64,000 bases of DNA from Pseudomonas yamanorum (lineage in GTDB: Bacteria; Pseudomonadota; Gammaproteobacteria; Pseudomonadales; Pseudomonadaceae). The stretch lies in NCBI RefSeq assembly GCF_900105735.1, contig NZ_LT629793.1, positions 1 to 64,000 on the forward strand, written 5' to 3'. Numbering within the stretch: the stretch's first letter is position 1; the number at the start of each line of letters is the position of its first letter. A model generated the notes under the pieces. It ran no database searches. It saw only the letters and a list, made by a program, of their open reading frames with translations, and was not told where the DNA came from. Shown here piece after piece: positions 6,404 through 13,727 of the stretch. Position numbers and translations under genes: made by a program.

Positions 6404-7153
6404 TCACACCTGAGCGAAACCACCATCCACAAACATCTCGCTGCCTGTCATGAAGCTGCTTTCATCCGACGCCAGGAACAATGCCGCATTCGCCACTTCA
6501 TCTGGCAAACCCATACGACCCAACGGCACGCGCGTCACCATCGAGTCGACAATCGCATCCTTCTGGCCGGTTCCCGAAAGCGCTCGGTCCAAACCAGGCG
6601 TCGTCGTTGGCCCAGGTGAAAGCACGTTGACCCGAATACCCGTGCCTTGCAGATCCAACGTCCAGCTTCTGGCAAAGTTTCGCAGTGCACCTTTCGAGGC
6701 GCTGTACACGCTGAACGCTGCGGTGCCCATCGAAGCGGTCGTCGAACCTGTCAGCACAATCGAGCCGCCGGCGCTCATCAATGGCAACGCGTTTTGAACG
6801 GTAAACAGCGTGCCTTTCACGTTCACGCCAAATGTGCGATCAAATGATTCCTCGGTGATCGATCCGATGGGTTCCAGATCCCCCAAGCCTGCATTGGCAA
6901 ACAACACATCAATGTGGCCTTTGTCTGTTTTGATCTGCGCGAATACCCGCTCCAGATCCTGCAGATTTGAAATGTCGCCCTGGATTGCAACGGCGTCATG
7001 CCCGATCAGGACCAACGCTTTGTCCAGTTCCTCTTGGCGACGTCCGACGATAACGACCTGTGCGCCTTCGGCCGCAAAACGTATGGCACTGGCCAAGCCA
7101 ATCCCGCTGTTGCCACCGGTGACGACTGCGATTTTTCCGTTGAGTCTGTTCAT
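6404..7153 (-). CDS. Short-chain dehydrogenase/reductase, NAD(P)-dependent
   Basis: This classical SDR has 249 residues. TGGNSGIG near the N-terminus binds the dinucleotide, NAG follows beta-4, a serine lies in the LTGST stretch, and YSASK supplies the catalytic Tyr and Lys. GRR after beta-2 hints at NADP preference. Substrate is unknown. It is divergent from an HxlR regulator that probably controls it; such pairs often respond to quinones, aldehydes or other electrophiles. Confidence 0.85.
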   Translation of the reverse strand: MNRLNGKIAVVTGGNSGIGLASAIRFAAEGAQVVIVGRRQEELDKALVLIGHDAVAIQGDISNLQDLERVFAQIKTDKGHIDVLFANAGLGDLEPIGSITEESFDRTFGVNVKGTLFTVQNALPLMSAGGSIVLTGSTTASMGTAAFSVYSASKGALRNFARSWTLDLQGTGIRVNVLSPGPTTTPGLDRALSGTGQKDAIVDSMVTRVPLGRMGLPDEVANAALFLASDESSFMTGSEMFVDGGFAQV

Positions 7154-7209
7154 GAGTGTTTCCCATAAATGTTGAGGCTCAAGCGTAGATCCGCGCTATT
7201 GTTTTGAAT

Positions 7210-7233
7210 AGTATGCACCTTTTGGTAAGTACT
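7210..7233. promoter_or_regulatory. Dyad operator in the SDR/HxlR divergent promoter
   Basis: AGTA-N3-ACC-TTTT-GGT-N3-TACT is a perfect dyad of seven fixed pairs. AGTA/TACT ends are common in HxlR-family operators. It lies between the two divergent start codons and upstream of the ATG at 7252, which argues against the earlier possible start at 7204. Confidence 0.5.
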
Positions 7234-7251
7234 CAGCCTGAGGGCACAAAC

Positions 7252-7611
7252 ATGTCGAATAGCACCTTTAATTGCGGGCTCGACGCCGCCCTGGCGGTGA
7301 TTGGCGGGAAATGGAAACCGTTGGTCCTGTTCCACCTGGCCCATGAAGTTCACCGTTATGGCGAACTGCGGCGTGCAGTTGGCGGCGTGACGGATAAGGT
7401 GCTGATCCAGCAGTTGAAAGAGCTGGAACGCGATGAAATCATCGATCGCATCGACTTCAAGGAAATCCCGCCGAAGGTCGAATACTCCCTGACCCCATTC
7501 GGGCGTTCGCTGGCCAAGGCCTTGGGGCCTCTTTGCCAATGGGGCACCGAGCATATGTTGGCGGTTGAACGCATCAGCGAACGCCGAACAGGCGCCCTCG
7601 CCCAGCCTTGA
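7252..7611 (+). CDS. HxlR-family transcriptional regulator
   Basis: The 119-residue protein has the HxlR order: an N-terminal Cys (FNCGLDAALAVIGGKWKPLV), the invariant GGKW, then a winged helix (HRYGELRRAVGGVTDKVLIQ, QLKELERDEIIDR) and the wing motif KVEYSLTPFG. In several HxlR proteins that Cys senses electrophiles or oxidants. GAGGG seven bases before the ATG supports this start over one 16 codons earlier. It probably controls the divergent SDR gene and itself. Confidence 0.85.
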   Translation: MSNSTFNCGLDAALAVIGGKWKPLVLFHLAHEVHRYGELRRAVGGVTDKVLIQQLKELERDEIIDRIDFKEIPPKVEYSLTPFGRSLAKALGPLCQWGTEHMLAVERISERRTGALAQP

Positions 7612-7623
7612 ACTCACAAAATG

Positions 7624-7659
7624 TTTAACTCGACTAAATGGATATTTAGTTGAGTTAAA
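7624..7659. repeat. Inverted repeat 'site A' resembling the recombinase-associated palindrome
   Basis: TTTAACTCGACTAAAT and ATTTAGTTGAGTTAAA are 16-bp arms with one mismatch around GGAT. Read as arms around an 8-bp centre it is TCGACTAA-ATGGATAT-TTAGTTGA, sharing its left inner 8 bp exactly with the palindrome at 28787-28826. It follows the HxlR stop by 12 bases. No T run follows, so a simple terminator is less likely, though not excluded. Confidence 0.6.
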
Positions 7660-7809
7660 TCAATAGGTTACGCGCTTATGTGCTGATCAAGGGTCATCCG
7701 CGACACCCAGCCCCTCATAACTATGTAGTGAGTCTGTAAACACCGGCTTGTATGCACCGAGGGTGATCACTAAGCTGGCCGCTCTTTTTTACCGCCGTCC
7801 GGAATCACC

Positions 7810-9015
7810 ATGTCTCGAAGTATCGCCCACCTCGCCCTGCTGCTGGGCTTGATCACCGCCGTCGGCCCGTTTGCCATCGACATCTACCTGCCGGCTTTGC
7901 CAACGCTGGGCGCCAGCCTGCAAGCCTCTCCCGCTGCGGTGCAGATGAGCCTGACGGTGTTCTTCATGATCATCGGTGTGTGCCAGCTGTTCTACGGCCC
8001 GATCAGCGATGTGTTCGGGCGCAAACCGCCGATCTATGCCGGCCTGGTGATTTTTATCGTGGGCAGCATTGGCTGCGCCCTCGCCCCCTCCATCGAAGCG
8101 CTGATCGGCTTCCGGGCGTTGCAGGCCTTTGGCGCCTGCGCCGGGATGGTGATTCCCCGGGCAATTGTCCGTGACTTGTACACCGGCCATGAAGCTGCAC
8201 GTTTGATGGCGTTGTTGATGCTGGTGGTGAGTATTTCACCGATCCTCGCGCCATTGGCCGGCAGCCTGATCATCGCGGTGTGGAGCTGGCGCGAAGTGTT
8301 TCTGGTGCTGGGTGTGGCCGCAGTGTTGTGCCTGATCATGACCGCCGTGCAGTTGCCGGAAACCCACCCCGCCGAACGCCGCCTGGGCAAGACCCTGGGC
8401 AATGCGTTCGGCAGCTACGGCGCGTTGCTGCGCGATCCAGTGTTTACCGGGTTGTCGGTGGTGGGCGGCTTTGGCCTGGCGACGTTCTTCGTGTTCATCG
8501 GCAGCGCGCCGTTCGTGTACATCGAGTACTACGGGCTCACGCCGACGCAATTCAGCCTGTGCTTTGCCCTCAACGCAGCGTCGTTTTTTGCCCTTAGCCA
8601 ACTGACGGCGCGCTTGAGTGCCCGCTTCGGTTTGGCCCCTCTGATTCGTTGGTCGGTGGCCGGCGTGGCGACCGTCATGACCTTGCTCGCCCTTACCACA
8701 CTGTGGGGTAACAGCCTGCCGTTGATGATGGCGCTGCTGTTTATCGGCTTTGGTTTCCTCGGCCTGCTATTGCCGGCGGCCGGGGTGTTGTCCCTGGAAG
8801 ATCACGGCGCCGTAGCGGGTTCTGCATCGGCATTGTTGGGCGCGATCCAGATGATCACCGCGGCCGTGGCCATGTCCCTGGCCGGCCTGTTCGCCGACCA
8901 CACACCGGCACCGATGTTGATCGGCATCGCACTCAGCGCTGTGGCGGCGATGCTCACCGTGTGGTGGACGCTGCGCCGCCTGCCGGCGCACCTGCAACCT
9001 CAGCCGCGTACCTGA
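7810..9015 (+). CDS. Bcr/CflA-family drug-resistance MFS exporter
   Basis: This protein has 401 residues and 12 predicted membrane segments, opening ITAVGPFAIDIYLPALPTLG as in Bcr/CflA proteins (DHA1 family). It has the MFS loop motif GPISDVFGRKPPIYAG between helices 2 and 3 and the R-A-x-VRDLYTG stretch of Bcr homologues in the helix 4-5 region. Members export bicyclomycin, sulfonamides, chloramphenicol or cysteine-type compounds using proton flow; the substrate cannot be read here. Its 3' end overlaps the convergent DUF971 gene by 16 bases. Confidence 0.9.
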   Translation: MSRSIAHLALLLGLITAVGPFAIDIYLPALPTLGASLQASPAAVQMSLTVFFMIIGVCQLFYGPISDVFGRKPPIYAGLVIFIVGSIGCALAPSIEALIGFRALQAFGACAGMVIPRAIVRDLYTGHEAARLMALLMLVVSISPILAPLAGSLIIAVWSWREVFLVLGVAAVLCLIMTAVQLPETHPAERRLGKTLGNAFGSYGALLRDPVFTGLSVVGGFGLATFFVFIGSAPFVYIEYYGLTPTQFSLCFALNAASFFALSQLTARLSARFGLAPLIRWSVAGVATVMTLLALTTLWGNSLPLMMALLFIGFGFLGLLLPAAGVLSLEDHGAVAGSASALLGAIQMITAAVAMSLAGLFADHTPAPMLIGIALSAVAAMLTVWWTLRRLPAHLQPQPRT

Positions 9016-9317
9016 CCAGTGGAAATTGGGGCCTCAGCCTGAAGCCCCATGCCCGCCAAATAGGCCCACGGGTAAATCCCCCGCTGATGCCCATCGCTGA
9101 AGATCAACTGCACGCCATACCCCTGGGGATGCACTTCCAGTACCCGAACACGGTCCGATACCAGTGGCAGCATGCCTCTCAACCGAAAGGCCCTGCACTG
9201 TGAACATGGGCATTCACGGCGCAGACGGGCATGGTCGATCCATTGCACGCCTTCATGCCATTCCAGCCTCAAGCGTCCTTCATCATCGCGTCCAATGCTT
9301 TTCGGTGCGCTGTTCAT
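9000..9317 (-). CDS. DUF971 protein (last gene of the AprA-like operon)
   Basis: This 105-residue protein shows the DUF971 signatures: LEWHEGVQWIDHARLRRECP, CPCSQC (a Cys trio suited to metal binding), and near the end FSDGHQRGIYPWAYL. The domain is shared with the N-terminus of gamma-butyrobetaine hydroxylases and occurs alone near Fe-S proteins, where a role in Fe-S carriage or assembly has been suggested. Its ATG overlaps the HEAT-gene stop (ATGA), so it belongs to the operon that contains the ferredoxin. Confidence 0.85.
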   Translation of the reverse strand: MNSAPKSIGRDDEGRLRLEWHEGVQWIDHARLRRECPCSQCRAFRLRGMLPLVSDRVRVLEVHPQGYGVQLIFSDGHQRGIYPWAYLAGMGLQAEAPISTGQVRG

Positions 9318-10267
9318 TGCAGTTGCGCCAGGGCAATGCGGACCGCCTTGCGCACTTCCGGGTCGCCATCGTCGGCGGCATCACGCAACGGAGCCAGGGC
9401 TTGGCGATCGCCCAATTCGCCCAGAGCCAGAGCGGCCTCCTTGCGCAGATTGCTGATGCTATGGCCCAAGGTCAGGACCAGCCCGTGCAACGCCGGGGCA
9501 TAGCGCAAGCGACCCAGGCTGCGGGTGGCGCGCAGGCGGACTTGCCAGTAGTCATCGGCCAGCGCCTTGATCAAGGCGTCGCCTGCACTGGCACTACCGA
9601 CTTTGCCCAGGGTGGTCGCCGCCTCCTCCCGCACTTGCCAAGTGGCGTCCTGCAACGCTTCAAACAGCGCGGGTAGCACCCGCTCATCACTGGCAAGACC
9701 CAGGGCGCCGGTGGCGGCGCGCCGGACTTCGGTGTCCGGGTCGCTGCTGGCTAATATCGCCAAGGCCTCCAGTGCCGGCAGGTGCTTTAGCCAGCCGAGC
9801 ACGCCGACCGCTTCGCGGCGTACGCCAGCATCGGCATCCTTCAGCGCCAACAGTGCCGACGGCGCCGCAGCTTCAAGGCGCAACTCGCGCAAGGCACGAA
9901 ATATAGCCGTGCGCACACTGACGTCGGCGTGGGTGGTCCAGGGCAATAACAATCCACCCGCCCGTGTTGTCTTGAGCACGCTCAAGCTCTGGGCGGCTGC
10001 GTCACGCACCGATACCTCGGTGTCGGTCAGCGCCTGGCACAGCGCCTCGACCACTTCGTCTTCCTCCCAGGCTTCCAGCAGGCTGGCGGCCTGGGCGCGC
10101 ACTTCGGTGGCCGGGTCGTGGCGTAGGCTGTCCACCAGCCATACCAGTCCGTCGGGGTCTTCCAGGTCTGCCAGATCAATCAGGGCGATCCGGCGCATGC
10201 CAGCATCCGGCGCTTGCAGCCGGGGGCGCAGGGCTTCAATGTCGGGGTTTTCGGTTTCATAGGTCAT
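9314..10267 (-). CDS. HEAT-repeat protein, PBS-lyase type
   Basis: About ten tandem helical repeats of roughly 31 residues fill the 317 residues, e.g. DPATEVRAQAASLLEAWEED, TEVSVRDAAAQSLSVLK, DAGVRREAVGVLGWLKHLPA and DPEVRKAVRIALAQL. These are PBS-lyase-type HEAT repeats that form a scaffold for protein contacts; no catalytic residues are evident. The gene overlaps the ABC ATPase upstream and DUF971 downstream by four bases each. Related proteins help handle bilin or Fe-S cofactors, so a chaperone role for the redox enzymes of this operon is possible. Confidence 0.8.
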   Translation of the reverse strand: MTYETENPDIEALRPRLQAPDAGMRRIALIDLADLEDPDGLVWLVDSLRHDPATEVRAQAASLLEAWEEDEVVEALCQALTDTEVSVRDAAAQSLSVLKTTRAGGLLLPWTTHADVSVRTAIFRALRELRLEAAAPSALLALKDADAGVRREAVGVLGWLKHLPALEALAILASSDPDTEVRRAATGALGLASDERVLPALFEALQDATWQVREEAATTLGKVGSASAGDALIKALADDYWQVRLRATRSLGRLRYAPALHGLVLTLGHSISNLRKEAALALGELGDRQALAPLRDAADDGDPEVRKAVRIALAQLQ

Positions 10268-11103
10268 ATGGCAAATCGCGGTCTTGGGTGATCGTTGGGG
10301 AGCCCGAGTGGGTTCAGCCGTGGCAACTGGCGCCCTTCTTCGTGGTGCAACAGCTCAAGGCAATGGCGCTTGAGGTGGGTAAATTCCGGCGAGGTCATCA
10401 ATTCGGTGCTGCGCGGCCTTGGGAAGGTCAGCAGGAAGTCTTCGATGATGCGCCCGGGCCGTGGGCTCATGACCAGGATGCGGTCGGCCAGGAACAACGC
10501 TTCGTCGATGTCATGGGTGACAAACACCACGGTGGTGCGGATACGCGTCCAGATGTCCAGCAGCAACGCCTGCATCTTCATGCGGGTCAAGGCATCCAGC
10601 GCGCCGAAGGGTTCGTCCATCAGCAGCAGGCCGGGGCGATTGATCAACACCCGGGCGATTTCCACCCGCTGCTGCATGCCGCCAGACAGCTGGTTCGGCC
10701 AGCGCTCGGCAAAATCTTCCAGGCCCACCAGTTGAAGAATGTCATCGGCGGCAGCAAGACGCTCGGCCTTGCCCACGCCGCGCATCTTCAGGCCGAAGGC
10801 GACGTTTTCGCGCACCGAGCGCCATGGGAACAGTGTGTGTTGCTGAAACACCATGCCCCGCTGCTGGGACGGCCCGGCAACCGGCTCGCCGTCCATTTCC
10901 AGGGTGCCCTGGCTCGGCGTGAGGTGCCCGGCCAGCGCGCCGAGCAAGGTCGACTTGCCACACCCGGACGGCCCGAGGATACACACAAACTGGCCCGGCT
11001 CGATCCTGCAATCCAACGCTTTCACCGCCTCGAATGCCTGCTGCTTTTCGCCCAATACAATAGACAAGCCGCGAATCTCGACACGCCCTTCAAGTTGACT
11101 CAT
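10264..11103 (-). CDS. ABC importer ATPase, NitT/TauT (SsuB/TauB) type
   Basis: The 279-residue ATPase has Walker A GPSGCGKST, a Q-loop (MVFQQHTLFPW), signature LSGGMQQRVEIARVL, Walker B LLLMDEPF, a D-loop (ALDALTR) and H-loop VFVTHDIDEAL. The FPWRSVRENVAFGLKMRGV stretch is typical of nitrate/sulfonate/taurine importers. It overlaps both the permease before and the HEAT gene after it. It would energise uptake of the operon's substrate. Confidence 0.92.
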   Translation of the reverse strand: MSQLEGRVEIRGLSIVLGEKQQAFEAVKALDCRIEPGQFVCILGPSGCGKSTLLGALAGHLTPSQGTLEMDGEPVAGPSQQRGMVFQQHTLFPWRSVRENVAFGLKMRGVGKAERLAAADDILQLVGLEDFAERWPNQLSGGMQQRVEIARVLINRPGLLLMDEPFGALDALTRMKMQALLLDIWTRIRTTVVFVTHDIDEALFLADRILVMSPRPGRIIEDFLLTFPRPRSTELMTSPEFTHLKRHCLELLHHEEGRQLPRLNPLGLPNDHPRPRFAI

Positions 11104-11891
11104 CAGGCTTTACCTCGTGGTCGATGCCAGGGGGTGAACAGTGCACCGAGGCGCTTGACCAACAGGCTGCTGCCCATGCCCAGCACCCCGATCAACAGCA
11201 TGCCGACGACAATGTCGGCATAGTTCTGGATGGTGTAGGACTCCCAGGTGTAATAGCCGATGCCGTATTGGCCGGAGATCATTTCCGCCGTCACCAGGCA
11301 GAACCAGGAAGTGCCCATGCCGATGGCCAGGCCGGTGATGATGCTCGGCGCGGCGCCTGGCAGGATCACTTCCAGCAGGATCGCCCGGCGCCCTGCCCCT
11401 AGGCTGCGCGCCGAAGCGATCAGCCGTGGGTCGACGCCCTCCACGCCATGCACGGTGTTGAGCAGCACCGGAAACAGCGCGCCGGTGAAGGTAATGAAGA
11501 TCATCGACAGCTCCGACGACGGGAACATCAGGATCGCCAGCGGAATCCAGGCCACCGCCGGGATCGGCCGGATCACCTCCAATGGCGGCAACAGCAGGTC
11601 TTCCGCCCACTTCGAGCGGCCAATCGCAATGCCCAGCCCGATGCCCACCACTGCTGCCGCCAGGTAGCCTTCAAACACCCGGGTCAAACTCGCACTCAGG
11701 TGCCTGGCGAGCTTGCCCGAGTCCGCCAGCCCAAGGGCGGCCTGCACCACGGAGCCCGGCGTGGGCACATTGGCAAAGGTCACCAGCCACAGGTTCCAGT
11801 GCTGGCTGGCCGCCAACTGCCAGAACAGCAGGCACAACAGCAATGAAGCGGCCTTGGGCAGCCAGCGCCATGGGGTGCTTGTCATGAACAC
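11103..11891 (-). CDS. ABC importer permease, NitT/TauT (SsuC/TauC) type
   Basis: The 262-residue permease has six predicted helices and the BPD_transp_1 coupling loop (ARSLGAGRRAILLEVILPGAAPSI, where A-x3-G is the EAA-type motif). GLAIGMGTSWFCLVTAEM matches the sulfonate/nitrate permease family. It overlaps the ATPase gene by one base and lies six bases after the binding-protein gene. Confidence 0.9.
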   Translation of the reverse strand: MFMTSTPWRWLPKAASLLLCLLFWQLAASQHWNLWLVTFANVPTPGSVVQAALGLADSGKLARHLSASLTRVFEGYLAAAVVGIGLGIAIGRSKWAEDLLLPPLEVIRPIPAVAWIPLAILMFPSSELSMIFITFTGALFPVLLNTVHGVEGVDPRLIASARSLGAGRRAILLEVILPGAAPSIITGLAIGMGTSWFCLVTAEMISGQYGIGYYTWESYTIQNYADIVVGMLLIGVLGMGSSLLVKRLGALFTPWHRPRGKA

Positions 11892-11897
11892 GCTCCC

Positions 11898-13304
11898 TCA
11901 GCGACCGGCAACGGCCTGCGCGCCGGCGTCGGTAAAGTTGAACACCTTGCCGCCCTGAGCCTGGGCGAACTGCTGCGCCTGCCCCTTGAGCAGGAACGCG
12001 CTGAGTTGGCCTTGCTGATTGCTCGCAAACCACGCCTGGCTGGCCAACAGCTTGATGCCGCTGTCCTGGGCCTGGGCATAGACCGCGCGCACCGCTTTGC
12101 CTTGTTTGTTCAGACTGTCCAGGGCGGTGAACGCCGCCTCGGCCGATGCGTAATCGCGCACCTTGGGCTCGCCCTTGACCCAGATTTGCGCCACATGCTT
12201 CCAGTCGGTGATCGGTTTGCCGGTCAGGGCATCGTTGGCCTTCAGCGGGGATTGGGTGTAATTGCCCAATTGCGCCTCATAGTCCAGTCCAGATGCCTTG
12301 AACGCGGCACGGATGTACTGGTCATCGATAAAGGTATTGAGGTCCAGGCCACGGTCGGCCTTTTTCAGCAGCTTGAGGGTGTCGATCGCGGTACCCACCG
12401 CCTGGCGGTATTCGGGTTTCCAGCTCAGGTCGCGGGTCTGCACGCCCAGCGGGCCATGGAACAGATAGTTGACCTCGGCTTCGACGCCGGTGACTTTTTC
12501 GATCAGCTCGCTGTACTTCTCCGGTTCTGCGGCCAGCAACTGATTGGCCTCGATACTTGCGCGCAGGTAGGCGATGACCACTTCCGGGTACTGTTTGGCA
12601 TAACGCTGGTCCACCAGCGCGCCGTGGAACGTCGGGGTGTCGGATTGCGAGCCGTCGTAGATTTTGCGGGCGAAACCCCGGTTGGGGAACAGTTCGCCAA
12701 ACGGCACAAAGTCGGCATGGGCGTCGATCTTGTTGGCCTGCAACGCCGAGCCCGCCACTTCGGGCGCCTGGGCAATGATGTTGACGTCCTTGAGCGGGTC
12801 CCACCCCTGGGCCGCAACAGCGCGCAACAACATGCCATGGGCCGTCGAGGCGAATGGCACGGAGATGGTCTTGCCTTTCAGGTCGGCCAGGGACTGGGCG
12901 CTGGAAGCGATCGGCACCACAATGCCGTTGCCGCTGCCCTTGATGTTGCCCGACAACACGCTGATAAACAGGCTGTGCTTACCCGCCGCTTCGAACGCAA
13001 CGCCATTGAAGGCGCCGGGGAAGTCGGCCATCGCGCCAAAGTCCAGTTTGCCGGCGACCATTTCATTGGTCAGCGGCGCGCCACTGGTGAAGTTTTTCCA
13101 CTGCACGTCGTAGGTAGCGTCCTTGTACTTGCCGTCGTGTGGCAGGTACTTGTCCAACAGCCCCAGCTCGCGGATCAGCAAGCCGCCCGCCGCACAGTTG
13201 ATGGTGGTGTCCTGGGTGCCGATGGCTACCCGGATCGTTTGGGCCTGAGCCGACAGGCTCAAGGAAGCCAGCACCAGGCCGGCCAAGGTTGCGCGCAATA
13301 ACAT
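11898..13304 (-). CDS. ABC importer periplasmic substrate-binding protein, NitT/TauT type
   Basis: A signal peptide (MLLRATLAGLVLASLSLSAQA) precedes an SsuA/NrtA-like binding domain that begins IRVAIGTQDTTINCAAGGLL. It includes the LADLKGKTISVPFASTAHGM hinge and the ALQANKIDAHADF pattern. At 468 residues it is well over the usual 320-340; the surplus is a C-terminal extension from about residue 340 (TGKPITDWKHVAQIWVKGEP onward), whose role I do not know. The ligand cannot be read from sequence; operon context points to an organic sulfur or nitrogen compound. Confidence 0.85.
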   Translation of the reverse strand: MLLRATLAGLVLASLSLSAQAQTIRVAIGTQDTTINCAAGGLLIRELGLLDKYLPHDGKYKDATYDVQWKNFTSGAPLTNEMVAGKLDFGAMADFPGAFNGVAFEAAGKHSLFISVLSGNIKGSGNGIVVPIASSAQSLADLKGKTISVPFASTAHGMLLRAVAAQGWDPLKDVNIIAQAPEVAGSALQANKIDAHADFVPFGELFPNRGFARKIYDGSQSDTPTFHGALVDQRYAKQYPEVVIAYLRASIEANQLLAAEPEKYSELIEKVTGVEAEVNYLFHGPLGVQTRDLSWKPEYRQAVGTAIDTLKLLKKADRGLDLNTFIDDQYIRAAFKASGLDYEAQLGNYTQSPLKANDALTGKPITDWKHVAQIWVKGEPKVRDYASAEAAFTALDSLNKQGKAVRAVYAQAQDSGIKLLASQAWFASNQQGQLSAFLLKGQAQQFAQAQGGKVFNFTDAGAQAVAGR

Positions 13305-13426
13305 TGGGTAGTTCCCCTCGAATCATGGTTGAAAGAGTCGTCTCCGCCACGGTCTGGCGTGGTGGGAAACGAGGGGGTGTCACTCGGATGGCGTCCGGGG
13401 TTGGCGGATGGCGTTTGCGGCAGATC

Positions 13427-13672
13427 TCAGCGCAGCAGGTACGGGATCTCGACCTTGACTGCGCCGGTGGGGCAATCTTTTTCACAGGGCATGCAGTACC
13501 AGCATTCATCGAACGCCATATACGCCTTCTGCGTTGCCGGATTGATCGCCAACAGGTCCATCGGGCACACGTCGACACAGACCGTGCAGCCTTTTTCGGC
13601 GATGCACTTGTCTTCATCCACCGTCACCGGGGCGTTGGAGCGGAAGAATATTTCCTGGGGCTGATAGGCCAT
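13427..13672 (-). CDS. Two-cluster 4Fe-4S ferredoxin, AprB-like
   Basis: The 81-residue protein has eight cysteines in two sets: CIAEKGCTVCVDVCP and CWYCMPCEKDCP, so two 4Fe-4S clusters are expected. A short N-terminal extension (MAYQPQEIFFRSNAPVTVDE) leads in. This resembles the ferredoxin core of adenylylsulfate reductase beta subunit (AprB) without its long tail. It directly follows the AprA-like gene, so it is the likely electron partner of that flavoprotein. I chose the ATG at 13672; a longer in-frame extension upstream is not ferredoxin-like. Confidence 0.88.
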   Translation of the reverse strand: MAYQPQEIFFRSNAPVTVDEDKCIAEKGCTVCVDVCPMDLLAINPATQKAYMAFDECWYCMPCEKDCPTGAVKVEIPYLLR

Positions 13673-13727
13673 TTCACTGTGTCCTTGGCGCTTTTGCGCT
13701 CTCTGGCTGTAGCGGTGCAACGCAGGT

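Noticed and set aside
7624..7659. Site A as a plain rho-independent terminator of hxlR
   Set aside because: The stem is AT-rich and no T tract follows on either strand; a terminator role is possible but not supported, so it was listed as a repeat.
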